Positions 8,168-15,895 of a stretch of 64,000 nt of DNA are shown piece after piece (position 1 is the stretch's first letter; every line of letters begins with the position of its first letter). Both the position numbers and the translations under genes were made by a program. The notes under the pieces are model-generated. The model was not told the DNA's origin, ran no database searches, and saw only the letters and a list, made by a program, of their open reading frames with translations. The DNA comes from Paenibacillaceae bacterium (GTDB lineage Bacteria; Bacillota; Bacilli; Paenibacillales; NBRC-103111): NCBI GenBank assembly GCA_029256185.1, contig JAQSYI010000003.1, positions 1 to 64,000 of the forward strand, read 5' to 3'.

Positions 8168-8854
8168 ATGAAGCTGGTAACGGTGGCGGGACCCCCATCC
8201 TCGGGGAAAACATCGGTGATTCTGCAGCTTGCGGAGATTCTCCGGGAGAAGGGCTGGAAGATCGGTGTGGTGAAATTCGATTGTCTGACCTCTTTTGACC
8301 AGCTCCGCTATAAGGATGCGGGTATTATGGTGCAGGTAGGATATTCCGGGAAGGTGTGCCCGGACCATTTTTTCATCAGCAATATTGAGGATGGGGTGGA
8401 ATGGGGCAGACGTATGGGACTGGACCTGCTGATTACAGAAAGCGCAGGGCTGTGCAACCGCTGCTCTCCCCACGTGCGGGGGATACTTGCCATATGCGTG
8501 ATTGACAGTCTGTCCGGTATCCATACTCCCCGCAAGATTGGTCCCATGCTCAAATTCGCTGATTTAGCAGTAATCACCAAAGGGGATATTGTCTCTCAGG
8601 CAGAGCGGGAGGTATTCCGCTTCAATGTCCGCCAGGTGAACAGCCGGGCAGCGATTCTTCATGTGAACGGGATTACCGGGCAAGGTGCTTTTATGCTGGG
8701 CAAGCATATAACCGGCACTGCAGATACGTTAACGCTGCGGGACATGCGCCTCCGTTTCACCACACCGGCTTCGGTATGCTCCTATTGCACGGGGGAGACG
8801 CGGATTGGTGAAACCTACCAGATGGGCATGATGAAGAAAATGGATTTCAGGTGA
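8168..8854 (+). CDS. HypB/UreG-like GTP-binding metallochaperone
   Basis: A 228-residue P-loop GTPase of the SIMIBI class (HypB, UreG, CooC and CobW relatives). The P-loop is GPPSSGKTS (residues 8-16). A switch-like ITESAGLCNRCSPH follows, and a guanine-specificity site appears as TKGD where NKxD is usual. Paired cysteines occur in CNRC and again near the C-terminus in CSYCTGE, giving candidate metal ligands. HypB/UreG proteins use GTP hydrolysis to insert nickel, which makes a metal-insertion or metal-chelate role likely, though the client is unknown. ATG 8168 follows GGTGGAGGAGA; the longer frame from 8132 has no site. It is the first gene of a five-gene operon and overlaps or abuts the next. 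Confidence 0.8.
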   Translation: MKLVTVAGPPSSGKTSVILQLAEILREKGWKIGVVKFDCLTSFDQLRYKDAGIMVQVGYSGKVCPDHFFISNIEDGVEWGRRMGLDLLITESAGLCNRCSPHVRGILAICVIDSLSGIHTPRKIGPMLKFADLAVITKGDIVSQAEREVFRFNVRQVNSRAAILHVNGITGQGAFMLGKHITGTADTLTLRDMRLRFTTPASVCSYCTGETRIGETYQMGMMKKMDFR

Positions 8855-8859
8855 TCATG

Positions 8860-9870
8860 ATGGACTATAAGCTGCTGATCGAGACGGCAACTATTGCGAG
8901 GATAACGGAGCTTTACCCCGTAACCCGGGATTTCGTACTCAATTACAATCTGGAGGAACTGCCGGAGCAAGAGCTTCTGTCTGATGCGTTGCTTCAGGCG
9001 AGTGAGGAGAGGCTGGCCGAATTCGGTTGTACCCGGCAAGATATTGCCGAACAACTGGCACAGTTTCTGGAGACCATGCAGGAGCGGGAGCTGTTGGACC
9101 GGGAAGTCCGCTCCCTGACCATTCTGGGCGGCCGGGACAAGCAGGGCAACCCGGAGGATATCACCCTGACGGTCAGCAGCGGAGAAATTATCAGCATCGT
9201 CGGCCCCACAGGCTCGGGCAAAAGCAGGCTGCTCGGCGATATTGAGTGTATTGCCCAAGGGGATACTCCCACCGGAAGACACATATTAATCAACGGCAAG
9301 CCGCTAGACGATGAGGAACGCTTCAGCATGGAGGGCAGACTGGTAGCCCAGTTGTCGCAGAATATGAATTTTGTGGTAGACCTGACTGTGGCGGAATTTC
9401 TGGAGATGCATGCGCGAAGCCGTTTGTGTGAGGATACGGAGCAAGTGGTCCGGCAGTGCTTTGACTGTGCCAATGAGCTGGCCGGAGAGAAATTCAGCAT
9501 GGTTACCAAGGTCACCCAGCTCTCCGGGGGCCAATCCCGGGCGCTGATGATCGCCGATACAGCCTACATGAGCGCCTCTCCCGTCGTGTTGATCGACGAG
9601 ATCGAGAACGCGGGCATTGACCGGAAGCAAGCGTTAAGCCTGCTGGCGCGCAAGGAGAAGATTGTGCTTATCTCGACCCATGATCCTCTTCTGGCCCTGA
9701 GTGCGCACAAGCGGGTTGTCATCCGCAACGGCGGCATTCACAGCATCATGGAGACGGACGCGGAGGAACGGGAAAGTCTGTCTCTCATCGAAGCTTTGGA
9801 TCAGACATTGATGGCAATCCGTCACCGGTTGCGGATGGGGGAGCGGATTTTGCGGCAGAATTTGGAATAA
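8860..9870 (+). CDS. Stand-alone ABC ATPase with N-terminal extension
   Basis: About 336 residues. The first 100 or so form a charged helical region without transmembrane segments. A single nucleotide-binding domain follows with Walker A GPTGSGKS near residue 115, signature LSGGQSRALMIAD near 225, Walker B VVLIDEIENAG and the switch histidine in STHDP. The Walker B region reads DEIENAGID rather than DEPTxxLD, as in non-transport ABC proteins. No permease is encoded nearby on this strand. GTG 8851 and ATGs 8857 and 8860 are possible starts, and I chose 8860 because AGGTGA is 5 bases upstream. It is translationally coupled to the GTPase gene. The role is unknown; it may act on a protein or metal-cofactor client of the neighbouring GTPase. 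Confidence 0.8.
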   Translation: MDYKLLIETATIARITELYPVTRDFVLNYNLEELPEQELLSDALLQASEERLAEFGCTRQDIAEQLAQFLETMQERELLDREVRSLTILGGRDKQGNPEDITLTVSSGEIISIVGPTGSGKSRLLGDIECIAQGDTPTGRHILINGKPLDDEERFSMEGRLVAQLSQNMNFVVDLTVAEFLEMHARSRLCEDTEQVVRQCFDCANELAGEKFSMVTKVTQLSGGQSRALMIADTAYMSASPVVLIDEIENAGIDRKQALSLLARKEKIVLISTHDPLLALSAHKRVVIRNGGIHSIMETDAEERESLSLIEALDQTLMAIRHRLRMGERILRQNLE

Positions 9871-9956
9871 TCAGAAGCTGGTGAGAGGAAGTTTGGGGTG
9901 AAAATGCTAATCAATCGATACTGGAGAGATAAATTGTCTCAAGGGGGTGTTCCGGA

Positions 9957-10730
9957 ATGTGGGAACTATATGATGCGCTGATTGAAGGAATACCGGAGGA
10001 TTGCAGCGTTATGGATGTACTGTGCGGCAATGGACGGGTGCTGGTGGCAAGCGAAGCGGGTTATGGCTTCAGTTCACTTGTATCAGGTAAATCACGGCCG
10101 GTCTCCATGGCTAACAAAACACCGGGAATGAGCCTTCGTGAGCTGGCGTCCTGCATCAAATCGTGGAATTTGCAGGAGGCCAGTGTAGGGCAGGCGGCGC
10201 TCAATGCTTATTACAATGCTCCGGCCACCGCCCTGGCCAACGGCGTCCCTGTCTCCTCCATCCGCTTCGCGGAGGACCGGATTCATGATCCGTTTATTTC
10301 CTATCAGAACGCCATCCGTGGCAAGAAGGTGGCGGTGATGGGGCATTTTCATTATTTGGACCAGTTGTTCCGGCCGGTGTGCGACCTGTCAGTATTGGAG
10401 TTCGAGCCACAGGAGGGGGATTATCCCCAGACCGCCGCCGAATACATCCTGCCGGAAGCGGAATATGTGGTGATTACAAGTGTTGCGCTGATCAATAAGG
10501 CATTGCCGCGGCTTCTGGCCTTATCCCGGCAGGCCAAGGTAATTCTCGTGGGGCCTTCAACTCCCATGGCTCCGGCGCTTCAGGGTTTTGGCGTGTCCGA
10601 TCTGTCGGGCTTTGTCATCAAGGACGGAGAGAAGGCCCGGCGGCTATGCTCCGGGCAAGAGAACGGCAAGATTTACACCTCGGGGCAGAAGGTCAGCCTC
10701 CGATTCCAAGCGGTCAATGGAGGAGTATGA
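9957..10730 (+). CDS. DUF4213/DUF364 putative metal-chelation protein
   Basis: A 257-residue protein. The N-terminus (MWELYDALIEGIPED) matches the DUF4213 enolase-like domain. The C-terminal half, from about residue 120 (KKVAVMGHFHYL), matches the Rossmann-like DUF364 domain (PF04016). The known structure of this family from Desulfitobacterium suggested a heavy-metal-chelation role, and the gene is often found beside FecBCD-type importers, as here. The sequence AEYVVITSVALINKAL and VGPSTPMAPAL fits the family's substrate-site loops. The start at ATG 9957 follows AAGGGGGTG. The stop is two bases from the methyltransferase start. The reaction is not known for any member I can name. Confidence 0.82.
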   Translation: MWELYDALIEGIPEDCSVMDVLCGNGRVLVASEAGYGFSSLVSGKSRPVSMANKTPGMSLRELASCIKSWNLQEASVGQAALNAYYNAPATALANGVPVSSIRFAEDRIHDPFISYQNAIRGKKVAVMGHFHYLDQLFRPVCDLSVLEFEPQEGDYPQTAAEYILPEAEYVVITSVALINKALPRLLALSRQAKVILVGPSTPMAPALQGFGVSDLSGFVIKDGEKARRLCSGQENGKIYTSGQKVSLRFQAVNGGV

Positions 10731-10731
10731 T

Positions 10732-11436
10732 ATGCATTTTTCCTGGAACGAAGCAACGATTGCCTGGTTTAAAGCGGCAAGTGATTATACCGGATTTCAC
10801 CGGAAGCTGGCAGACCGGCTGCGTCCGGTGGTAGCGGGCAGCAAGTCCATGTATGATATGGGCTGCGGCCTGGCGCTGCTGTCCCAAGAGCTAGCAGGCA
10901 GCGTGGACCGGATTGTGTGCGTGGATATGAACGAAGCCGCTCTTGCCGATCTGAGCGGAGAACTGGCGCGGAAGGGAATCAACAATATGAAGCCGCTGCT
11001 TCAGGATTGTTATGCGGACGGACCGGAGTGCGATGTGATTCTGTTGTCGTATTTCGGCAGCAGCACGCTGGACCGCTTCCTGCCCCGCTGCCGCAAGCTG
11101 ATTGCCATTGTGGACCGGGATGAGAGAAGCAGCTTGGCCGGGCAGGTGTTAACCGGAGTAGACCGGAAGCGCCAGACTGCCAACCGGGTAGAGGAGCAGC
11201 TCCAAGAGAAGGGAATCCGCTACACGCTGGAGGAAGTCTCTCTGGAATTCGGCCAGCCCTTCTGTTCCCGGGAGGATGCTGTCTTGTTCTTGAAACAGTA
11301 TTACCGCTGCACCTCTTCCGAAGCGGAGGAGTTTACGGAGAGGCGCATTCAGCCTGCCGTGAGCGCCCCGTTCACCCTCTACCTTCCCTATATGAAGAAC
11401 ATGGGTGTGTTCGTGGTTGAAGGGATGTGCGGCTGA
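10732..11436 (+). CDS. Class I SAM-dependent methyltransferase-like protein
   Basis: A 234-residue Rossmann-fold protein. The SAM-binding motif is modified to YDMGCGLALLSQEL (about residues 41-54), followed by the acidic strand IVCVDMNEAAL and the motif-IV strand CDVILLSYFG. It lacks a recognisable substrate domain; the C-terminal part (PFTLYLPYMKNMGVFVVEG) is short. ATG 10732 is preceded by GGAGGAG and lies one base after the DUF364 stop. Its last base is shared with the start of the NTPase gene (TGATG), so the five genes are almost certainly co-transcribed. Possible roles are methylation of a chelator or of a metal-binding cofactor; none can be shown. Confidence 0.78.
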   Translation: MHFSWNEATIAWFKAASDYTGFHRKLADRLRPVVAGSKSMYDMGCGLALLSQELAGSVDRIVCVDMNEAALADLSGELARKGINNMKPLLQDCYADGPECDVILLSYFGSSTLDRFLPRCRKLIAIVDRDERSSLAGQVLTGVDRKRQTANRVEEQLQEKGIRYTLEEVSLEFGQPFCSREDAVLFLKQYYRCTSSEAEEFTERRIQPAVSAPFTLYLPYMKNMGVFVVEGMCG

Positions 11437-11966
11437 TGCATCTCTTCCTGACCGGAGAGATTCAAGTGGGCAAAAGCACGCTGATCCGTCAGGCGGTCCG
11501 GCAGCTCGGAGTGACCCCCGGCGGGTTCGTCACCGGATTCTGCAGTCGGGAGCGCAGCCTGCCTGACCGTTCGCTCTATCTGAACCCGGCGTGGACGGAA
11601 CCGGCATATGATCCGGCGCATACGGTGGTCCGCTTCAGAAGCGGAGAGCGCCCTAGCCCCGATCCTGCTGCCTTCAACCGGCTGGGCTGCCGGTTCATTG
11701 AAGAAAGCCGGGGCTGGGCCAACCTCATGATCATGGATGAATGCGGACAATTGGAACAAGAGGCGGATGCGTTCCGTCAGTGTGTGCTGGACAGCCTGAA
11801 CGGGAGTGTGCCTGTTATCGGCGTGTTGAAGCGGGTACGCTGCGAGTGGTTGGATGCCATAGCCCGTCATCCTGCCGTAACGCTCATCGAAGTGACCGTA
11901 CATAACCGGGACGGGCTTCTCCCGCAAGTAACAGAACGGCTCGCCCGCGCGGTCAACCCTTCGTAA
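11436..11966 (+). CDS. THEP1-like nucleoside-triphosphatase
   Basis: A 176-residue P-loop NTPase of the NTPase_1/THEP1 family (PF03266). Walker A is GEIQVGKST (residues 7-15), followed by the family GGFVTGF strand and Walker B LMIMDECGQLE. Family members hydrolyse NTPs slowly, and their physiological role is open. I place the start at ATG 11436, overlapping the previous stop by one base, with AAGGGA about 10 bases upstream; a GTG at 11427 is too close to that site. It is the last gene of the metal-handling operon and is followed by a clear terminator. Confidence 0.82.
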   Translation: MHLFLTGEIQVGKSTLIRQAVRQLGVTPGGFVTGFCSRERSLPDRSLYLNPAWTEPAYDPAHTVVRFRSGERPSPDPAAFNRLGCRFIEESRGWANLMIMDECGQLEQEADAFRQCVLDSLNGSVPVIGVLKRVRCEWLDAIARHPAVTLIEVTVHNRDGLLPQVTERLARAVNPS

Positions 11967-11983
11967 GCTTTTTATAGCCCATG

Positions 11984-12019
11984 CAGCAGGCATTGTGCAG
12001 AATGCCTGCTGTTTGTGTT
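11984..12019 (+). terminator. Rho-independent terminator of the metal-handling operon
   Basis: Stem CAGCAGGCATT / AATGCCTGCTG (11984-11994, 12001-12011) with a 6-base loop, followed by TTTGTGTT. Confidence 0.8.
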
Positions 12020-12075
12020 GACCTTTTCCCTTATTTTTACTAAAATGCTGATTGCGGCATTTTCATTCGGGGGCT

Positions 12076-12135
12076 CCCCCAAAAGTACCCGGATTTTGCA
12101 TCGAAGCATCTCGTCACTTTTGGGGGATTGTTTTT
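12076..12135 (+). terminator. Long-loop hairpin with T-run in front of the esterase gene
   Basis: Perfect 11-bp inverted repeat CCCCCAAAAGT (12076-12086) / ACTTTTGGGGG (12116-12126), 29-base loop, then ATTGTTTTTTG. Immediately after lies a -10-like TATAAT (12141-12146). It could be a second terminator for the upstream operon, or a hairpin that shapes transcription of the esterase gene. Confidence 0.5.
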
Positions 12136-12140
12136 TGTTG

Positions 12141-12146
12141 TATAAT
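12141..12146 (+). promoter_or_regulatory. Candidate -10 box for the esterase pair
   Basis: TATAAT, 28 bases before ATG 12175. The bases where a -35 box should be are the 3' arm of the hairpin and match poorly. Confidence 0.4.
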
Positions 12147-12174
12147 AGGGATTGGACTGGAAGGAGGCTGCTGA

Positions 12175-13209
12175 ATGACTGAACCGGGCCCATATTTATT
12201 GAGGCTGTATGCAGAGAATAAGCCCCGTTTCGAATTCAAGGCGGAGACGGATTGGACAAGCTGGCGAGAGGAATTAAGGGAGAGCTTCGCTGCCAGGATT
12301 GGTGTTGTTGCTAATTGTGAACGTGTGCAAGATACGAAGGAAACTTCGGTCATCCTGCTGGAGCGCAAAACATGTGAAGGCTACATCCGCGAGCGGGTGG
12401 AATGGACCACCTTCGACGGAATGAGGATGCCCGTCTACCTCCTGATCCCGGAGGGGATGAGCGGACCGCGGCCGGCTGTTGTGGCCTGCCATGGGCATGG
12501 ATACGGCAGCCGGGAGATTGTGGGGCTCATGCCGGACGGTTCCGAGCGGGAGGGGAACCCGGGGCTGCACAAGGATTTTGCTGTGGAACTGGTAAAGCAG
12601 GGGTATGTGGTAGCGGCGCCGGAGCTGTTGGGCTTCGGAGACAGGCGGCTGGAGGAGGACGTGAAGGCCGGTCCCCGGCAGAGCTCCTGCTTCCGCCTCT
12701 CGGCCCATCTGATGATGCTCGGCAGGAATATCGCCGGGGTGCGCGTGGCCGAGACCATGCAGGTGGTCAGCTATCTGCAGTCCCGGAAGGAGGTTAACCC
12801 GCGGCAGATCGGCTGCATGGGCATATCCGGCGGGGGGCTGGTGGCCGCATTCGCGGCGGCGTTGGACGAGCGGATCGGCGCAGCTGTGGTAAGCGGATAC
12901 GCCAATACTTTTGAAGACAGCATTCTGAACCGGGCCCACTGTCTGGATAATTACATACCCGGGATTCTGCTTGATGCAGAGCTTCCCGAGCTCATCGGCC
13001 TGATTGCGCCCCGACCGCTGTTAATTGAGTCCGGAGACCAGGATCTGGTTTTCCCCAGAAGGGGTGCGGAGCGGGCGTTGGAGCGGATTTCCCTGATCTA
13101 TGCAGCAGTGGGAGCGCAGGAGTCGCTTAAGGTGGATTATTTCCAGGGCGGCCATGAGATCGGCGGAGCGCAAGCCTACAGATGGCTGAAACAGTTGGAG
13201 AGCTTGTAG
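12175..13209 (+). CDS. Alpha/beta-hydrolase, acetyl-xylan-esterase-like
   Basis: A 344-residue serine hydrolase without a signal peptide, hence cytoplasmic. It has the oxyanion region ACHGHGYGSREI near residue 103, a nucleophile elbow GISGGG near 218 in place of the common GxSxG, an acid in SGDQDLVF and a catalytic histidine in GGHEIGG. This arrangement is that of the Abhydrolase_7/dienelactone-hydrolase-like esterases often encoded with carbohydrate-processing genes. AAGGAGG lies 7-8 bases before the ATG. It is followed 65 bases later by a GDSL acetylesterase, suggesting joint deacetylation of an imported plant oligosaccharide. The exact substrate is not shown. Confidence 0.82.
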   Translation: MTEPGPYLLRLYAENKPRFEFKAETDWTSWREELRESFAARIGVVANCERVQDTKETSVILLERKTCEGYIRERVEWTTFDGMRMPVYLLIPEGMSGPRPAVVACHGHGYGSREIVGLMPDGSEREGNPGLHKDFAVELVKQGYVVAAPELLGFGDRRLEEDVKAGPRQSSCFRLSAHLMMLGRNIAGVRVAETMQVVSYLQSRKEVNPRQIGCMGISGGGLVAAFAAALDERIGAAVVSGYANTFEDSILNRAHCLDNYIPGILLDAELPELIGLIAPRPLLIESGDQDLVFPRRGAERALERISLIYAAVGAQESLKVDYFQGGHEIGGAQAYRWLKQLESL

Positions 13210-13274
13210 ACGCTTCATAAGCATGGAAAATTAGGAGAGCTGAGGAGAAGATGACAAGGATGGGGGAAGAAACA

Positions 13275-13964
13275 ATGGAGCAACAACAGCTAACGGTATA
13301 CTTGGCAGGGGATTCCACGGTGGCGGATTATCCGCCGGAAAGTCTGCCGATGCTGGGGTGGGGAGCCAAGCTGGGCGAGTTTCTGTCCGGACCGGTGCGG
13401 GTCGTGAACGCCGCCACAAACGGCAGAAGCTCCAAAAGCTTCATCGACGAAGGCCGATTGGCAGCGGTTCTGGAGACCATGGGAGCAGGAGATGTGTTCC
13501 TGATCCAGTTCGGACACAACGACAGCAAGGAGGATGCCGAGCGGCGCACAGAACCGTGGAGCACCTATCAGGAGCATTTGCAGCAATATATCGACGGGGC
13601 GCGCTCCCGCGGGGCCGTCCCTGTATTGGTCTCCTCTGTCTGCCGCAGGCGGTTTGACGACAGCGGAAGACTGGTTGACACCCATGAGGATTATCCTGAG
13701 GCCATGCGGGATTTGGCCAACCGGGAACGGGTTCCCTACATCGACCTCTGTGCCAAGAGCGGTGTGCTGCTCCGCCAGTTAGGCAGTGAGAAATCCGTGG
13801 AGCTGTTCACCTGGCTTGCTCCCGGAGAACATCCCAATTACCCGGAGGGAAGCTCCGACAATACCCATCTCAATGAACATGGGGCAGAAGTAATCGCGCG
13901 GTTGGTTGCAGAAGAACTGGCTGTTCTCGATATGCCGCTGCGCGACAGAATTGTATTGGCATAG
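13275..13964 (+). CDS. GDSL/SGNH acetylesterase, rhamnogalacturonan-acetylesterase-like
   Basis: About 229 residues of the SGNH superfamily. The blocks are visible in order: block I LAGDSTVADY with the nucleophilic Ser, block II GRSSKSF, block III QFGHND and block V DNTHLNEHG with the Asp-His pair. The order and spacing match YesT/RhgT rhamnogalacturonan acetylesterases. There is no signal peptide, so it would act on intracellular oligosaccharides. ATG 13275 (GGGGGA 7 bases upstream) is preferred; an ATG at 13251 in the same frame adds eight residues and has a closer AGGAG. Co-transcription with the esterase at 12175 is likely, and a terminator follows at 14003. Confidence 0.87.
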   Translation: MEQQQLTVYLAGDSTVADYPPESLPMLGWGAKLGEFLSGPVRVVNAATNGRSSKSFIDEGRLAAVLETMGAGDVFLIQFGHNDSKEDAERRTEPWSTYQEHLQQYIDGARSRGAVPVLVSSVCRRRFDDSGRLVDTHEDYPEAMRDLANRERVPYIDLCAKSGVLLRQLGSEKSVELFTWLAPGEHPNYPEGSSDNTHLNEHGAEVIARLVAEELAVLDMPLRDRIVLA

Positions 13965-14002
13965 ACGGCATCTGCCGGTTGTTCATCCTGTTGCCACAGA
14001 TT

Positions 14003-14038
14003 CCACCAGCGTCTTCTCGGGCGTCTGGTGGTTTTTTT
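14003..14038 (+). terminator. Terminator after the esterase pair
   Basis: Stem CCACCAG (14003-14009) / CTGGTGG (14025-14031), followed by seven T residues. Confidence 0.85.
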
Positions 14039-14144
14039 GCTGCAGATTCAGGAAAATTATTGCAAAAGAACAGGGGAAACGGGCAAAATAGAAGAAGCTG
14101 TCCTTCCCTGCCGCCGGAGTGCCGGGGGAAAGCGACGGGAATAA

Positions 14145-14198
14145 ATCACAAAGTTCCTGCGATTGATCATAGGCGGCTCCAAAAACTGCGGCTACCAT
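14145..14198 (+). promoter_or_regulatory. Promoter with 21-bp ATCA direct repeat (site A)
   Basis: ATCAC at 14145 and ATCAT at 14166 are 21 bp apart; the second lies inside GATTGATCATAG (14161-14172). A weak -10-like TACCAT begins at 14193. The same half-sites, spacing and offset to the -10 box recur at 17861 and 32531. The arrangement suits an AraC-type activator, presumably the response regulator encoded just downstream. Confidence 0.6.
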
Positions 14199-14249
14199 GA
14201 TAGTAGAGAATAAAATGGCGGGTTTTTTTGCCTGTAAAGGATGGGCTCC

Positions 14250-15893
14250 ATGTACAGAATTCTCGTGGTGGATGATGAACCGAGGGTAAGCGCGGGCATT
14301 AAAGGCTATCTGATGGCCTCGAGGCTTGAGATCAGCCATGTGGAAACCGCATCGAACGGCTTTGAGGCGCTGGACTGCCTCCGTATGGATACATTCGATC
14401 TGGTGCTGACGGATATTCAGATGGGCATGATGAACGGAATTGAGCTGATGGAAGCGATTCTCCTGGAGCAGCCCCATCTCCCCGTGATTGTGATCTCCGC
14501 CCATGAGAAGTTCGACTTCGCCAAAAAAGCGATGCGCCTGGGCGCCAAGGATTACCTGATCAAGCCGGTGGAGCTGGAGGAGATGACCCGGGTGGTCAGC
14601 CGGGTGCTGGAGGAAAAGAAGGAGTCCGGCAGACTGACCATGCAGCTGCCCTATCCCGAAACCGGGAAAGAAGCGCGGCAGCATATGAGGCGGCACGAAG
14701 CGCTTATGGAGCTGGTCACGGAGACGGAGCTTCAGGAGAAGGACTACCACGATTTGCTTCAAGATATTGGCGGTCCGCTTAAGGGGGAGGGGAGCTTCTA
14801 CAGCATCGCCGCCGTTCATCTGAATTTAAGCAAGGGCGGTTTCAGCAACCAGGAGGTTACCTTGAAGGACCGGAAGCTGCTGAAATATGCGTCCATCAAC
14901 ATTCTGGAGGAGAGCCTGTCCGACTGGTACGGAGTGGCCTTCAACGGCTTCGGCAATCAGCTGGTAGCGGTCATCCAGCTTGGCGATGGGGAGTCCTCCG
15001 CGGGTACCCGCCAATATATGAACTCCCAGCTGAATCTCATCGGGCAGACCATTGTGATGAATTTGCGGCAGTATCTGAACGTGGAGGCTACGGTGGGCAT
15101 CAGTACGCTGAGTCCGGATCTGTCCATGCTGCCCAAGCTGATGGAGGAAGCGGGAGCGGCCGTGGAATGGCGCAAGCTGCATCCCGATAACAATGTATTG
15201 TACTATGAGGATATGGCCGCGCTGGGCAATCTGAAGATGATGGAATGGGTGGGCATGGTGGAGGAGCTGACCCTGCAGCTGAAGGCGGAGGAGACAGCAC
15301 AGCTGTCTGTGGATACGGAAGGCATCCTGCGGATTCTCTCGGGATTGAACCAGACAGAGGGGCTGTTTCACAGCTTTTTCGGCCTGCTGGTCTACCGCCT
15401 TTACGGCCTGTTGTTTGACTATGGCCTGGAGAACAGCGCTTCCTTCCGCCATTTTGACCCGGATGTATACTTCCGGGGGACAGAGAACGAAGCCAAGCTG
15501 GAGACTCTCAAGACCTATATCCGCGAGCTGGCGGCTTTTCTGCGCCAATGCATCAGTGAACGGGATCAGAGCGTGGTCTCCCGGGTGAAGGCTTATATCG
15601 AGCAGCATTACGGCAACCATAGCCTGAAAATTCAGGATGTGGCCGGGGCGGTGCATTTCAGCGCGGCTTATGTCAGCTATCTGTTCAAGAAGGAAACCAA
15701 TAAGAATCTGTGGGATTACGTATCCGAGATCCGGATCGAGGAGGCCAAGCGGATGCTCGCTGTTACGGATATGAAGCGGTATGAAATTTCCTACCAGGTG
15801 GGCTATCAGTCGCCGGAGCACTTCAGCCGAATGTTCAAGCGCTTCACGGGGGTATCTCCTGCCGATTACCGCAAAAGCGTTCAGGGGGAATAA
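14250..15893 (+). CDS. Response regulator, receiver plus AraC-type HTH (YesN-like)
   Basis: A 547-residue regulator. An N-terminal receiver domain (about 1-120) has the acidic pocket VVDDEP, the phosphoacceptor in VLTDIQMG and the conserved Lys in DYLIKPVE. A middle region of about 300 residues follows. The C-terminus is an AraC-type double helix-turn-helix, with VAGAVHFSAAYVSYLFKKE and YQVGYQSPEHFSRMFKRF. I start at ATG 14250, nine bases after AAAGG; an in-frame ATG at 14241 abuts that site. It is followed almost directly by its sensor kinase. Repeated ATCA half-sites 21 bp apart in front of this gene, the biosynthetic operon and the importer at 32613 make these the probable targets. Confidence 0.93.
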   Translation: MYRILVVDDEPRVSAGIKGYLMASRLEISHVETASNGFEALDCLRMDTFDLVLTDIQMGMMNGIELMEAILLEQPHLPVIVISAHEKFDFAKKAMRLGAKDYLIKPVELEEMTRVVSRVLEEKKESGRLTMQLPYPETGKEARQHMRRHEALMELVTETELQEKDYHDLLQDIGGPLKGEGSFYSIAAVHLNLSKGGFSNQEVTLKDRKLLKYASINILEESLSDWYGVAFNGFGNQLVAVIQLGDGESSAGTRQYMNSQLNLIGQTIVMNLRQYLNVEATVGISTLSPDLSMLPKLMEEAGAAVEWRKLHPDNNVLYYEDMAALGNLKMMEWVGMVEELTLQLKAEETAQLSVDTEGILRILSGLNQTEGLFHSFFGLLVYRLYGLLFDYGLENSASFRHFDPDVYFRGTENEAKLETLKTYIRELAAFLRQCISERDQSVVSRVKAYIEQHYGNHSLKIQDVAGAVHFSAAYVSYLFKKETNKNLWDYVSEIRIEEAKRMLAVTDMKRYEISYQVGYQSPEHFSRMFKRFTGVSPADYRKSVQGE

Positions 15894-15895
15894 CA

